Source of the DNA: Paenisporosarcina quisquiliarum
GTDB lineage: Bacteria; Bacillota; Bacilli; Bacillales_A; Planococcaceae
NCBI RefSeq assembly: GCF_027563315.1
Contig: NZ_JAMKBJ010000005.1
Location: forward strand, 124,001 to 188,000
Direction: 5' to 3'
Length of the DNA: 64,000 nucleotides
Below the pieces are notes generated by a model. That model did not search any database. It was given only the letters and a program-made list of their open reading frames with translations, and had not been told where the DNA came from. The translations under genes and the position numbers were made by a program. Below are positions 45,574-53,815 of the stretch, piece after piece; positions within the stretch are counted from its first letter, which is position 1, and each line of letters starts with the position of its first letter.

Positions 45574-46605
45574 TTAGGCGTGATTATCTTTATTCCCACG
45601 TACGTAGTCTTTATTGAACAGGAACAATCTCAGCAATAGATACAAGGATGGAAGCAATAACCCTAGACCCGCAATGAAAGCCACAATTAAGGCTATGGCC
45701 ATTGCTTCGTTCGTGAAGCTATCGTAAATCGTCAAGTATGGATACAACAGGTACGGATAATGGGATACTCCGTATCCGAAGAATGCCAAAGCAAACTGTG
45801 CAGCCAGTAAACCAAAAGCCAACCCGTAGTTTTTTCGCTTCCAGATCAGCCATACCGTTCCGACAAACATCAGGAATGAAATGCCGAACACCCACCATAA
45901 ATCGAGGATGCGCGCATAATGTTCTGGATTATGACCGCGAAGCTCGAAAATAATGCCTGAAGCCGTAATCATTGTTGGGATTGCCCAAATCAACGCATAT
46001 TTTCGAAGCAGTTCTGTTGCAGAGTGATCTCCAGCTTTGTTTGCGTACCATGTTAGGAATACAGCGGAAATATAAAGCACCGCTACCAAACTTAACACGA
46101 CGATGCTCCAGGTCAATGGACTGGAGAACAGTTCCCAGTAATCCAGCACAGGATTCCCTTTGACCATGGAAATAAAGCCACCTTCAGATATGGTCAACAC
46201 GGTTGAAAGAGATGCCGGAATGAACAGACCTGTAATGCCGTACATGAACGTATACCCTTTGTGTCCGTTCGTGCCATATGTTGCGAATGCATAGTAGGAA
46301 CCGCGTAACGCCAGCAAAATAATGGCGATACTTGCAGGCACCAATAACGTCGTCCCATAATAGAAGGCTGTTTTCGGGAAGAAGCCGATGACGCCAACGA
46401 AGAAGAAGACGAGAAAGACATTGGTCACTTCCCATACAGGCGATAAATAACGTTGAATGATGTTCGTTAAAATATGTTCTCTGCGTGTCAGCGTGTTATA
46501 GGCATTGAAAAATCCTGCTCCAAAATCAATGGATGCTACGATGACATAACCGAATAGGAACATCCAAAGAACGGAAATCCCGATGATTTCAAGTGTCAAT
46601 GTCAT
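45574..46605 (-). CDS. cydB: cytochrome bd ubiquinol/menaquinol oxidase subunit II
   Basis: 343 aa with about eight or nine membrane spans. WMFLFGYVIVASIDFGAGFF near the N-terminus is the CydB signature, followed by YLSPVWEVTNVFLVFFFVGV. CydB supports assembly of the haem-bearing CydA. It overlaps cydA by 4 nt (ATGA). The oxidase reduces O2 to water at low oxygen without proton pumping. Confidence 0.92.
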   Translation of the reverse strand: MTLTLEIIGISVLWMFLFGYVIVASIDFGAGFFNAYNTLTRREHILTNIIQRYLSPVWEVTNVFLVFFFVGVIGFFPKTAFYYGTTLLVPASIAIILLALRGSYYAFATYGTNGHKGYTFMYGITGLFIPASLSTVLTISEGGFISMVKGNPVLDYWELFSSPLTWSIVVLSLVAVLYISAVFLTWYANKAGDHSATELLRKYALIWAIPTMITASGIIFELRGHNPEHYARILDLWWVFGISFLMFVGTVWLIWKRKNYGLAFGLLAAQFALAFFGYGVSHYPYLLYPYLTIYDSFTNEAMAIALIVAFIAGLGLLLPSLYLLLRLFLFNKDYVRGNKDNHA

Positions 46606-47948
46606 GAGAAATCACCTTCCTGTTCTTTACGTCGATCTTCGATTTCCTGTTCAACTGGATTTTTTCTGAACATACGGCGAAGTACGACCACACTACCAAC
46701 TCCAAGAATCAAATAAAGACCGGCAAACAGTACAAGCATGATGTCTACTTGACCGCTCGTTGTCGCAGCGTCTTCCGTACGCATAATGCCTCTCAAAATC
46801 CACGGTTGACGGCCGACTTCTGCCATCCACCAACCCGCTTCAATGGCAAGCATGGCCAGTGGACCTCCTGCCACAAGCAACCAGCGGAACCATTTCGTCT
46901 GAACAAATGACCATCTACGCCAAGTGGCAAACACATACAGCCCGGATAAGAACGTCAATCCCATGCCGATGCTCACCATTAAATCGAACAAGTAATGAAT
47001 ATATAATGGTGGAATTTCATCTTCAGAGAATTGATCCAAACCGATTACTTCTGCAAATGGATCCCCATGTGCCAACACACTAAGTGCATATGGAATTTCA
47101 ATTGCATACTTCACTTCTCCGTCTTCCAAAATTCCGTACATAATCAGTGAGGCATTTTCTTCTGTTTCAAAATGCCATTCCGCTGCAGCCAACTTTTCAG
47201 GCTGATACTCTGCTAAATATTTACCAGAGAAATCGCCGATGATTGCTGCTGCAATGGAGAAAATCAACCCAAGTTTCAGCGTTAGGAATAATGCTTTCTT
47301 ATGATAAACATGATTTGATCCCTTCAATAAACGGAATGCCGCAATGGAAGCCAGTACGAATGCAGATGTCATGTAAGCCGTCACGACTACGTGCGCGACT
47401 TTTGTTGGCATCGCCGGGTTGAACATCGCTAGAATCGGATTGATATTGATTAGCTCACCGTTTACCAGATCAAACCCTTGTGGTGCGTTCATGAATGCAT
47501 TAACGATGGTAATGAATACCGCCGAGAATGATGCACCGATAGCAACCGGTATCAGCAATAATAAATGTTTCTTTTGATTTTCAAATCGGTCCCAAGTATA
47601 TAAGTAAATTCCTAAGAAGATAGCTTCAAAGAAAAATGCGAAAGTTTCCATGAATAACGGCAAGGCTATCACATTACCTGCAAGTTCCATAAAGTTTGGC
47701 CACAATAGTGATAGTTGGAGTCCAATGGCTGTTCCTGTCACAACACCCACAGCAACTGTTATGACGAAACCACGTGCCCAACGTCTTGCAAGCAAAATGT
47801 AATGTTCATCGTTTTTCCTGATTCCCACCCACTGGGCAATCATAATCATGAGCGGAATGCCGACCCCAATGGTTGCATAAATAATATGAAACGATAGCGT
47901 AAGTTCAGTTAGTACGCGACTAAAGAATACTGCTTCTTCATTCCCCAT
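46602..47948 (-). CDS. cydA: cytochrome bd oxidase subunit I
   Basis: 448 aa with nine spans. His21 in LTLSFHIIYATIGVGIP is the haem ligand near the N-terminus, a second His lies in PTKVAHVVVTAYMTSAFVLA, and MAEVGRQPWILRGIMRT carries the conserved GRQPW. The quinol (Q) loop is of the short type, as in Geobacillus/Bacillus enzymes. TAGGAGGG precedes the ATG. It is preceded by a 31-aa membrane peptide in the same operon. Confidence 0.93.
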   Translation of the reverse strand: MGNEEAVFFSRVLTELTLSFHIIYATIGVGIPLMIMIAQWVGIRKNDEHYILLARRWARGFVITVAVGVVTGTAIGLQLSLLWPNFMELAGNVIALPLFMETFAFFFEAIFLGIYLYTWDRFENQKKHLLLLIPVAIGASFSAVFITIVNAFMNAPQGFDLVNGELININPILAMFNPAMPTKVAHVVVTAYMTSAFVLASIAAFRLLKGSNHVYHKKALFLTLKLGLIFSIAAAIIGDFSGKYLAEYQPEKLAAAEWHFETEENASLIMYGILEDGEVKYAIEIPYALSVLAHGDPFAEVIGLDQFSEDEIPPLYIHYLFDLMVSIGMGLTFLSGLYVFATWRRWSFVQTKWFRWLLVAGGPLAMLAIEAGWWMAEVGRQPWILRGIMRTEDAATTSGQVDIMLVLFAGLYLILGVGSVVVLRRMFRKNPVEQEIEDRRKEQEGDFS

Positions 47949-47963
47949 TTATATTCCCTCCTA

Positions 47964-48059
47964 TTAACTTCCGAAAATCCGACCTAGTATTGACAACAGC
48001 ATGATGGCTGCCACAATGAACGCAAGCCAAATCAATTTTTTCTCTTGGTTTTTATACAT
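47964..48059 (-). CDS. 31-aa membrane peptide upstream of cydA
   Basis: ATG 48059 opens MYKNQEKKLIWLAFIVAAIM, continues LLSILGRIFGS and stops, giving a basic N-terminus and one membrane helix. GGAAGGTGA stands 6 nt before the ATG. The stop is only 15 nt before cydA. It is not CydS (which lies at the other end of the operon) and differs from E. coli CydX/CydH in sequence. A second small oxidase subunit or assembly peptide is possible. Confidence 0.65.
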   Translation of the reverse strand: MYKNQEKKLIWLAFIVAAIMLLSILGRIFGS

Positions 48060-48081
48060 GTCGTCACCTTCCCTACTTCCT

Positions 48082-48127
48082 ATCATACCCCATTTGAACC
48101 TCTTCAAAATCAATGGATGTATCCATT
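48082..48127 (-). promoter_or_regulatory. putative cyd promoter with adjacent palindrome
   Basis: On the minus strand TTTTGA-16 bp-TATGAT (48109-48082) precedes the 31-aa peptide gene. Immediately upstream AATGGATGTATCCATT (48112-48127) is a perfect 7-bp inverted repeat with a 2-bp spacer, suitably placed for an activator or repressor of the oxidase. It does not match the Rex consensus TTGTGN8CACAA. Confidence 0.45.
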
Positions 48128-48237
48128 TTGTCACGTCCATGTGAAAGAAATGTGAATACTATTACACAATTATATTGCGAAAGTTCCGAGTATTTTGTAT
48201 TCTTAGTAAATCATACTTAATTTTAGAGGTGAATGCG

Positions 48238-48663
48238 ATGAAAACGAAGCGTAAAGTGTTGGCCTACATTACAAAAGGACAGGAACCGAATTTGGAGTTA
48301 CTCGTTTTCGAGCAGAAAGATCAGCCGGAAGCAGGCTTACAAGTTCCAGGAGGCACAATCGAAGAAGACGAAATGCTAATTGACGCTTTATACCGGGAAA
48401 TTACTGAAGAAACCGGCATACAGCGGGACAATCTTTCATTCCTCGGAAAAATCCATAAGTACAACTACTACCCAAATGGAAAAGACACGGCGTATGAACG
48501 GAACTTCTTCCACCTTGGATATGAAGGCGACCGACAAAATTGGGACCACCTTGTGGTCAGCGACGGTCTGGACAATGGCATGACCTTCCAATTCCGCTGG
48601 GAACCCCTCGGAACGTTACCGAAACTAGCTGGTGAACAGGATGAAGCGTTGGAATTGCTATAG
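48238..48663 (+). CDS. Nudix hydrolase
   Basis: 141 aa. The Nudix box is perfect: GGTIEEDEMLIDALYREITE followed by ETGI (Gx5Ex7REUxEExGU). ATG 48238 follows GAGGTGAAT; a longer frame upstream lacks a ribosome binding site. The small size and absence of extra domains leave the nucleotide substrate open. It is divergent from the cyd operon and convergent with dagK across repeat locus B. Confidence 0.85.
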   Translation: MKTKRKVLAYITKGQEPNLELLVFEQKDQPEAGLQVPGGTIEEDEMLIDALYREITEETGIQRDNLSFLGKIHKYNYYPNGKDTAYERNFFHLGYEGDRQNWDHLVVSDGLDNGMTFQFRWEPLGTLPKLAGEQDEALELL

Positions 48664-48679
48664 TACGGAATGGGTAAAA

Positions 48680-48775
48680 TCGATGATTCCTACGTGAACC
48701 ATGATTTTTCCTACGTGAACTCGTTTTTTTCCTACGTCGATTACGTTTTTTCCTACGTGAACCCCCATTTTTACA
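48680..48775. repeat. 21-bp phased tandem repeat locus B
   Basis: CCTACGT(G)AAC cores begin at 48689, 48710, 48731 and 48752, exactly 21 bp apart, each preceded by a T4-T8 tract in the later units. A degenerate fifth T-tract follows. It lies between the Nudix stop and the dagK terminator. Confidence 0.88.
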
Positions 48776-48787
48776 ATTGAGATGTAA

Positions 48788-48824
48788 AAAAGAGCATTTC
48801 CTGGAATTCCCGGAAATGCTCTTT
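48788..48824. terminator. intrinsic terminator of dagK (and possibly the Nudix gene)
   Basis: AAAGAGCATTTCC / GGAAATGCTCTTT stem around GGAATTCC with a T6 tract on the minus strand. Confidence 0.85.
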
Positions 48825-48831
48825 CAGTATG

Positions 48832-49743
48832 TTATGGACGATCTTGTTCACGAATGTCATTCATTGGAACGAACACTTCGATATGTCGGTGCAAGTTTTC
48901 AAATACAGCGGGTACGTTCCCTCCATATTCACCATCCAGGTTCAACTGGACATGGTCTTCGGCAGTCACATTGATATGACTCGCTTTTTTATAAATTACG
49001 AGTGGATCGTCTAAGTGATTCCCACCGATTGCAAGTGTCGCCAATCGAATGAATTCGGCAATGTTACATTTTTTCAAAATCAATAATGTGAATTTCCCAT
49101 CATTGATGCTTGAGTTCGGTGCGAGTTTTTCAAAACCGCCGACTGAATTGGTCAGTCCGACCAGGAACATCATGGCTTCATCATCGAAGACTTCCCCATC
49201 GTATTCAATACGAACACGAGAAGCACGAATCGATGGCAACATTTCAATGCCTTTTAGGTAGTAAGCCAATTGACCAAGGACTGTCTTCAACTTACTTGGC
49301 ACATCATAGGTCAACTCAGTCATTTTCCCGCCACCAGCGATATTGATGAAGTATCGATCGTTGACTACACCAACGTCCACAGGAATCGATTCATCTGCCA
49401 AAATAATGTTTACGGCTTTATCGATATCACGTGGAATGCGCAGTGCTCGCGCAAAATCATTGGTCGTTCCCATAGGGATTAGGCCGACTTTAGGGCGTTT
49501 TTCAAACTTACTGATTCCGGCTACTACTTCATTTAGTGTGCCGTCCCCACCTGCTGCGATGACCAGGTCAAACCCTCGTTCAACTGCATATTTAGCTGCT
49601 TCAACTGCGTCACCTTCACACGTCGTTGCGTGGCACGATGTTTCGTACCCAGCCTTCTCTAATTTTTCTAAAACCTCAGGCAAGTGTTTTCTGAATAACT
49701 CACGGCCAGATGTCGGATTGTAAATAATGCGTGCACGTTTCAT
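48832..49743 (-). CDS. dagK: diacylglycerol kinase (lipid kinase), DgkB/DagK
   Basis: 303 aa. The DAGK catalytic motifs are ARIIYNPTSGRELFRKHLPE, LVIAAGGDGTLNEVVAGI and LIPMGTTNDFARALRIP. In Bacillales DgkB phosphorylates diacylglycerol released by lipoteichoic-acid synthesis, recycling it to phosphatidic acid. ATG 49743 is 6 nt after GAAGGAA; the ATG two codons upstream is too close. It is monocistronic here; in many Bacilli it sits between gatB and rlmCD. Confidence 0.9.
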   Translation of the reverse strand: MKRARIIYNPTSGRELFRKHLPEVLEKLEKAGYETSCHATTCEGDAVEAAKYAVERGFDLVIAAGGDGTLNEVVAGISKFEKRPKVGLIPMGTTNDFARALRIPRDIDKAVNIILADESIPVDVGVVNDRYFINIAGGGKMTELTYDVPSKLKTVLGQLAYYLKGIEMLPSIRASRVRIEYDGEVFDDEAMMFLVGLTNSVGGFEKLAPNSSINDGKFTLLILKKCNIAEFIRLATLAIGGNHLDDPLVIYKKASHINVTAEDHVQLNLDGEYGGNVPAVFENLHRHIEVFVPMNDIREQDRP

Positions 49744-49820
49744 ACACATTTCCTTCTTCCTGCTTTACATTTTCGTCACTAGTTAGGACTTATCCGCGAC
49801 ATAAAAAGTTCCCCGCCACG

Positions 49821-49848
49821 AAAAGAAGCCGGACATATGCCTCGGCTT
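49821..49848 (-). terminator. putative terminator of the thioredoxin-like gene
   Basis: AAGCCG / CGGCTT stem with a T4 tract on the minus strand, about 40 bp past the stop. Confidence 0.55.
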
Positions 49849-49886
49849 GATTTCTCTATTATATACGAATGCCTGCATTAGAACAA

Positions 49887-50456
49887 TTATGACTGTTTTT
49901 GCAAGGCTGCAGTAAATTCTTTTCGAATGTCTTCGTATACCCACAACCAGTATTCTGGTGTAGAGATATATTCAGCCGTGATTTTATCAATGAATGCTTT
50001 TTGCTTGTCCTTAAAAGTAGGATCATCAGATGCCGGCAGTTCTTTACGAAGCTCCATCACATATTCCTGAAGTTTTGGTGCTCGCGGACCCCATTTTGCA
50101 ATGACTTTTCCATCCTGATCAAGTAATAAGTAAACAGGAATCGATCGGCCACCGTTTATTAAATAACGGTCTATTAAATCCAAAGTCTGGTCCCGGTAAA
50201 CGACTCGGACATCGATATTTGCTGCTTCCGCAACACGACGCAGAATCGGGTTATTGAGCATCGCATCTCCGCACCAATCTTCCGTAATACCTAGAATATG
50301 TGGTGATTTATCTTTTAACAAAGCAATAAATTCATCGTCTTGAGGGACATGGAATTGTTCATAAATTTCAAAGCTGTTGTCTTTATGAGACTCCATTTTC
50401 TCCATATATTCATTCAAAGAAATAGCTTCCTCAAAGTATTGTTGTTCAGTTTTCAT
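49887..50456 (-). CDS. thioredoxin-like family protein
   Basis: 189 aa. HILGITEDWCGDAMLNNPIL carries the active-site region WCGD with a single Cys where thioredoxin has WCGPC. RSIPVYLLLDQDGKVIAKWG includes the cis-proline. This group (Thioredoxin_9) is common in Bacillales; a one-Cys site suggests mixed-disulfide or bacilliredoxin-type chemistry rather than dithiol reduction. Good ribosome binding site (GGAGGAGA). Confidence 0.8.
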   Translation of the reverse strand: MKTEQQYFEEAISLNEYMEKMESHKDNSFEIYEQFHVPQDDEFIALLKDKSPHILGITEDWCGDAMLNNPILRRVAEAANIDVRVVYRDQTLDLIDRYLINGGRSIPVYLLLDQDGKVIAKWGPRAPKLQEYVMELRKELPASDDPTFKDKQKAFIDKITAEYISTPEYWLWVYEDIRKEFTAALQKQS

Positions 50457-50585
50457 GGATGAATCTCCTCCTCTCCCATCAGTGTACTGAGTTTAAAGAA
50501 ATCAATCAAATTTTTGTTGACAGTCGAAATAAAGAAGCATAGAGTTAATTATTATTTTCAGACTTACCAAATAGGAAGTGCCATT

Positions 50586-51914
50586 ATGCGTCCAAGGAAA
50601 AAGAAAAAATTTTTATTATCACCTCCCTTGTTAATTGCGGGAAGTTTCTTGTTTTTAATTCTGTTGGGAACGCTTTGTTTGAAGCTTCCTTTTGCGACGA
50701 CCACTCCGATTTCATGGACAGATGCTTTATTTGTTGCGACATCAGCGACAACCGTTACGGGACTCAGCGTTTTTGATCCTGCCTCCACCTTAACCTGGTT
50801 TGGTGAAGGAGTGCTCATGTTCCTGATCCAATGCGGTGGAATCGGCTTGATGACATTTGCCGTTGCGTTACTCATAGTACTTGGTAAAAGAGTTGGGCTA
50901 CAAAACCGGATCTATTTGCAAGAGTCTTTCAATCAAAACTCCGTTGGGGGCATCGTCAAATTAGTAAAGTTGATTTTGACATTTGTTTTAACGGTTCAGG
51001 TCATTGCGACTGCGATTATGACGCTCCACTGGATTCCAAGATTCGGATTTTCAGAAGCACTGTACCTAAGTGTCTTTCATGTTATTTCTGCTTTCAACAA
51101 TGCCGGGTTCGCATTATTCCCGGATAACTTGATCGGATTCTCGGGAGATCCCATTGTTAATCTCGTATTGTCCTCTTTATTTATCTTAGGTGGACTTGGT
51201 TTTACGGTGGTCATCGACATTCATCAGAAGAAGTCCTTCAGAGAATGGTCTCTACACACGAAAATGATGATTATCGGTACAGTCATTATTAATGTAATCG
51301 CCACTCTTACGTTTTTCTTGTTGGAGTACGGCAATCCCGGCTCTTTAGGTCCAATGCCTTTGTATGAGAAGATCATGACATCGTACTTCCAAGGGGTGAC
51401 ACCTCGAACTGCCGGATTCAATACAGTGGATTTCAGTAAATTGGAAGATCCTACAATCCTGTTTACCATGATTCTCATGTTTATTGGTGCAGGGAGTGCA
51501 TCAACAGCTTCAGGTATTAAATTGACGACATTTATGGTTGTTATACTAGCAACAATGGCTTTTCTGCGACAACGTGGCGAACCGGAATTGTTCGGTCGCT
51601 CTGTTCGTATCGATACAGTCATTCGTTCTCTCGCGATTACGACCATTGGTTTACTGTTGGTCATGACTTTTATTTTCATGTTAACCGTTACAGAAAAGAT
51701 TCCATTCCTGCCTCTCGCGTTCGAGGTTGTGTCGGCATTTGGGACGGTCGGTTTGTCCATGGGCATCACCGCCCAACTGTCAGATTTAGGCGAAGTATTA
51801 TTATCTATGGTCATGTTTGTTGGACGAATTGGTCCACTAACTTTATTCTTCTTATTAATGAAACCTAAAAAAGTAAATTATCGTTATCCATATGATCAAG
51901 TATATACTGGATGA
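50586..51914 (+). CDS. KtrB/TrkH-family potassium channel subunit
   Basis: 442 aa with eight membrane helices and four pore loops. The selectivity-filter segments are VTGLSVFDPA, AFNNAGFALF, PRTAGFNTVDF and FGTVGLSMGI. It forms the ion-conducting subunit of a Na+-dependent K+ uptake system whose gating RCK subunit (KtrA/KtrC) is not in the window. ATG 50586 follows TAGGAAG by 7 nt. A TTGACA at 50517-50522 could be its -35. Confidence 0.88.
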   Translation: MRPRKKKKFLLSPPLLIAGSFLFLILLGTLCLKLPFATTTPISWTDALFVATSATTVTGLSVFDPASTLTWFGEGVLMFLIQCGGIGLMTFAVALLIVLGKRVGLQNRIYLQESFNQNSVGGIVKLVKLILTFVLTVQVIATAIMTLHWIPRFGFSEALYLSVFHVISAFNNAGFALFPDNLIGFSGDPIVNLVLSSLFILGGLGFTVVIDIHQKKSFREWSLHTKMMIIGTVIINVIATLTFFLLEYGNPGSLGPMPLYEKIMTSYFQGVTPRTAGFNTVDFSKLEDPTILFTMILMFIGAGSASTASGIKLTTFMVVILATMAFLRQRGEPELFGRSVRIDTVIRSLAITTIGLLLVMTFIFMLTVTEKIPFLPLAFEVVSAFGTVGLSMGITAQLSDLGEVLLSMVMFVGRIGPLTLFFLLMKPKKVNYRYPYDQVYTG

Positions 51915-51920
51915 CCACTT

Positions 51921-51952
51921 AAAGCCTTCCGCGAAAAATCGGAAGGCTTTTA
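51921..51952 (+). terminator. intrinsic terminator of the K+ channel gene
   Basis: AAAGCCTTCCG / CGGAAGGCTTT perfect stem with T4 following. Confidence 0.85.
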
Positions 51953-52004
51953 ATATCCTTTAATGGGTATGCTAAATCCAACAGCTAAAAAATGAGGTGT
52001 ACCT

Positions 52005-52415
52005 ATGTTTTTAATCGCATTACTGAAACCATTAAAAACTTATGAAGACTATGTTTATAAAGCCAATTCCTACTTTTATATATTCCTGAAACAGAAAGCC
52101 ATTGACACAATGGAACAAGCAGTCGTTCAGCCCCAGTTTTCAATTGAAGAAAAATCCAGCGGTTACATCTATTTAGGGATTCTTCATTCAAAAATGAAGA
52201 ACTACCGAATAGCCTCCGATTGTTATCACCTAGGTTTTAAACTGGTGATGGACAAGCCTTTTTCCTATCGCAGTCCCTTTAAGCAGGCCATAGAAACTTT
52301 CATCAAAAGTGGCGATGACGATCGAGCAAAGTATTGGCTAAGCAATCTTCTCGAACGACAAAGTTATGATAAGAATTTTAGGAAGCTGGCTGTTCTTCAG
52401 AAGAAGTTATATTAA
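52005..52415 (+). CDS. TPR-like helical protein
   Basis: 136 aa. KANSYFYIFLKQKAIDTMEQ, then SGYIYLGILHSKMKNYRIAS and DDRAKYWLSNLLERQSYDKN alternate small and bulky residues as in tetratricopeptide helix pairs; about three repeats. No catalytic motif; probably a protein-protein adaptor. GAGGTG ribosome binding site. No clear link to its neighbours. Confidence 0.65.
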   Translation: MFLIALLKPLKTYEDYVYKANSYFYIFLKQKAIDTMEQAVVQPQFSIEEKSSGYIYLGILHSKMKNYRIASDCYHLGFKLVMDKPFSYRSPFKQAIETFIKSGDDDRAKYWLSNLLERQSYDKNFRKLAVLQKKLY

Positions 52416-52524
52416 ATAGATAACTCATTAAGATGTCTAATCGATTTAATTTTTGATTGAAACAGGTGGGTAGTGACTGATTTTGAAAGCAATCTACTAT
52501 TGAGATAGTGCCTAAATCCATTGG

Positions 52525-52552
52525 AAAAGCGACTCCGTCTATCGGAGTCGCT
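52525..52552. terminator. hairpin with GCGACTCCG stem
   Basis: AGCGACTCCG / CGGAGTCGCT perfect 10-bp stem with a 5-nt loop and T4 on the minus strand. The same stem is used at 53782-53811. Confidence 0.65.
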
Positions 52553-52582
52553 ACCTAGCCTCTTGTGTAATTCTATGTAGTT

Positions 52583-52618
52583 AAAACAGTGTAATTCTAT
52601 TTGGAATTGCACTGTTTT
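52583..52618 (-). terminator. intrinsic terminator of the secreted repeat protein gene
   Basis: AAAACAGTGTAATTC / GAATTGCACTGTTTT 15-bp stem (one G:T) just past the stop codon. Confidence 0.75.
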
Positions 52619-52632
52619 ACATTACTTCAAAA

Positions 52633-53472
52633 TTACTTGTTACCGGCATTATTTTTTGAACCACCGTTACCTGGATTTGAAGGATCTTCTCCTTTAATAT
52701 CAGTGCTTGTTCCATCGGCAGGTTCTGAACCATTTCCTAAACCGTTGTTATTTTTTTCTTTTTCTTTTTTCTCTTTTGATTTACTAACATTTGTTTTTCC
52801 ATTTGTAGTAGTTGTTGATTTTACTTCTGTTTTGGTTGAAGTGTTAGAATTTTTTTGTCCGTTTCCTGGATTTGAAGGGTCAATTCCTTTAACGTCGCTG
52901 CTTGTTCCATCTGCCTCTTCAGAGCCATTACCTAATCCATTATTATTTTTGGTCTTTTTAGTATTTGTTGTTTCCGTTGTCTCTTCATTTAAGATGATGC
53001 TGCTTGTTCCAGATACAGATTCTGATTGATTAACGATCGTCTCAGTTTCTTTTTGAGTGTCTGTCGTAGTTGTTAAGTTACCTGAAAGGAAACTATTAAT
53101 TATTTTTTCATATGAGCTAACCGTTGTGCCGCCTTCATCTGATGGGCTACCAGTTGAAATGCCTTTTACCGCAGATTGTTCTGTTGTTTGCGTGTATTCT
53201 TTTTGCACTTGATTAATGATTGTTACAAGTTCTTCTTGCGTAAGCGTGTTATCACTATCGTTTGAAATTGCTTCGATTAATCCAGTCGTCAATGTCATAT
53301 CACTTCCAGTTGGTACCATCATCACTTTGACTTCAGTTGGTCCACAGCCACAATTGCAATTTCCTTTTTCTTCAGCTTTTGAATTTTCCGCATCAGCCAT
53401 AATATCTGGGAAAAGCGATCCCCCTGTAAAACCTAAACCAATCAGAATCGTAAACAGCATAATATTTTTCAT
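52633..53472 (-). CDS. secreted low-complexity repeat protein
   Basis: 279 aa from MKNIMLFTILIGLGFTGGSL, a signal peptide or anchor. A Cys cluster GNCNCGCGP follows near residue 40. Then a Thr/Ser/Lys-rich region carries two copies of a motif of about 29 aa, NNNGLGNGSEEADGTSSDVK + GIDPSNPGNG and NNNGLGNGSEPADGTSTDIK + GEDPSNPGNG. Such Asp/Asn/Gly motifs occur in extracellular, often Ca2+-binding, proteins. ATG 53472 has TTGGAGGG upstream; the longer frame has no such site. Cell-surface role inferred only. Confidence 0.68.
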   Translation of the reverse strand: MKNIMLFTILIGLGFTGGSLFPDIMADAENSKAEEKGNCNCGCGPTEVKVMMVPTGSDMTLTTGLIEAISNDSDNTLTQEELVTIINQVQKEYTQTTEQSAVKGISTGSPSDEGGTTVSSYEKIINSFLSGNLTTTTDTQKETETIVNQSESVSGTSSIILNEETTETTNTKKTKNNNGLGNGSEEADGTSSDVKGIDPSNPGNGQKNSNTSTKTEVKSTTTTNGKTNVSKSKEKKEKEKNNNGLGNGSEPADGTSTDIKGEDPSNPGNGGSKNNAGNK

Positions 53473-53654
53473 TAATTTTTCCCTCCAAGTTTGTAGTACT
53501 AGTCTATTTACTATTTTGAAGTGGCCTAAACCAATTTTTCTATAATTTACCATAGGTCTATTGGACATAGTTTTTAAGAAAGTTAATTGATACTTTTTCT
53601 CCAGTTTGTAGAGAATCAATTACGGGTTTTATATTAGGTTATGGCTTAAACGAA

Positions 53655-53755
53655 TTGTTTTCAGACGTCATGGTTAATTTTTCAGACGTAGACCCAGATT
53701 TTTCAGACGTCACTCGCTATTTTTCAAACGTCAAAGCCCAAAACTCAGACTGAGC
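53655..53755. repeat. 21-bp phased tandem repeat locus C
   Basis: TCAGACGT-like cores begin at 53661, 53682, 53703, 53724 (TCAAACGT) and 53745 (TCAGACTG), exactly 21 bp apart. The first four are preceded by T3-T5 tracts and the last only by AAAC. It lies downstream of the gatB terminator and upstream of the secreted-protein gene. Confidence 0.88.
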
Positions 53756-53781
53756 ATCCGCTCACCCATCAATTCACAAAA

Positions 53782-53811
53782 AAAGCGACTCCGTTTCCAC
53801 GGAGTCGCTTT
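53782..53811 (-). terminator. intrinsic terminator of gatCAB
   Basis: AAAGCGACTCCG / CGGAGTCGCTTT 12-bp perfect stem immediately past the gatB stop, with T residues on the minus strand. Confidence 0.85.
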
Positions 53812-53815
53812 CGTA

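Noticed and set aside
48150-48172. Rex operator upstream of the cyd operon
   Set aside because: TTGTG and CACAT half-sites (minus strand) are 10 bp apart instead of 8, and the second half-site is imperfect.
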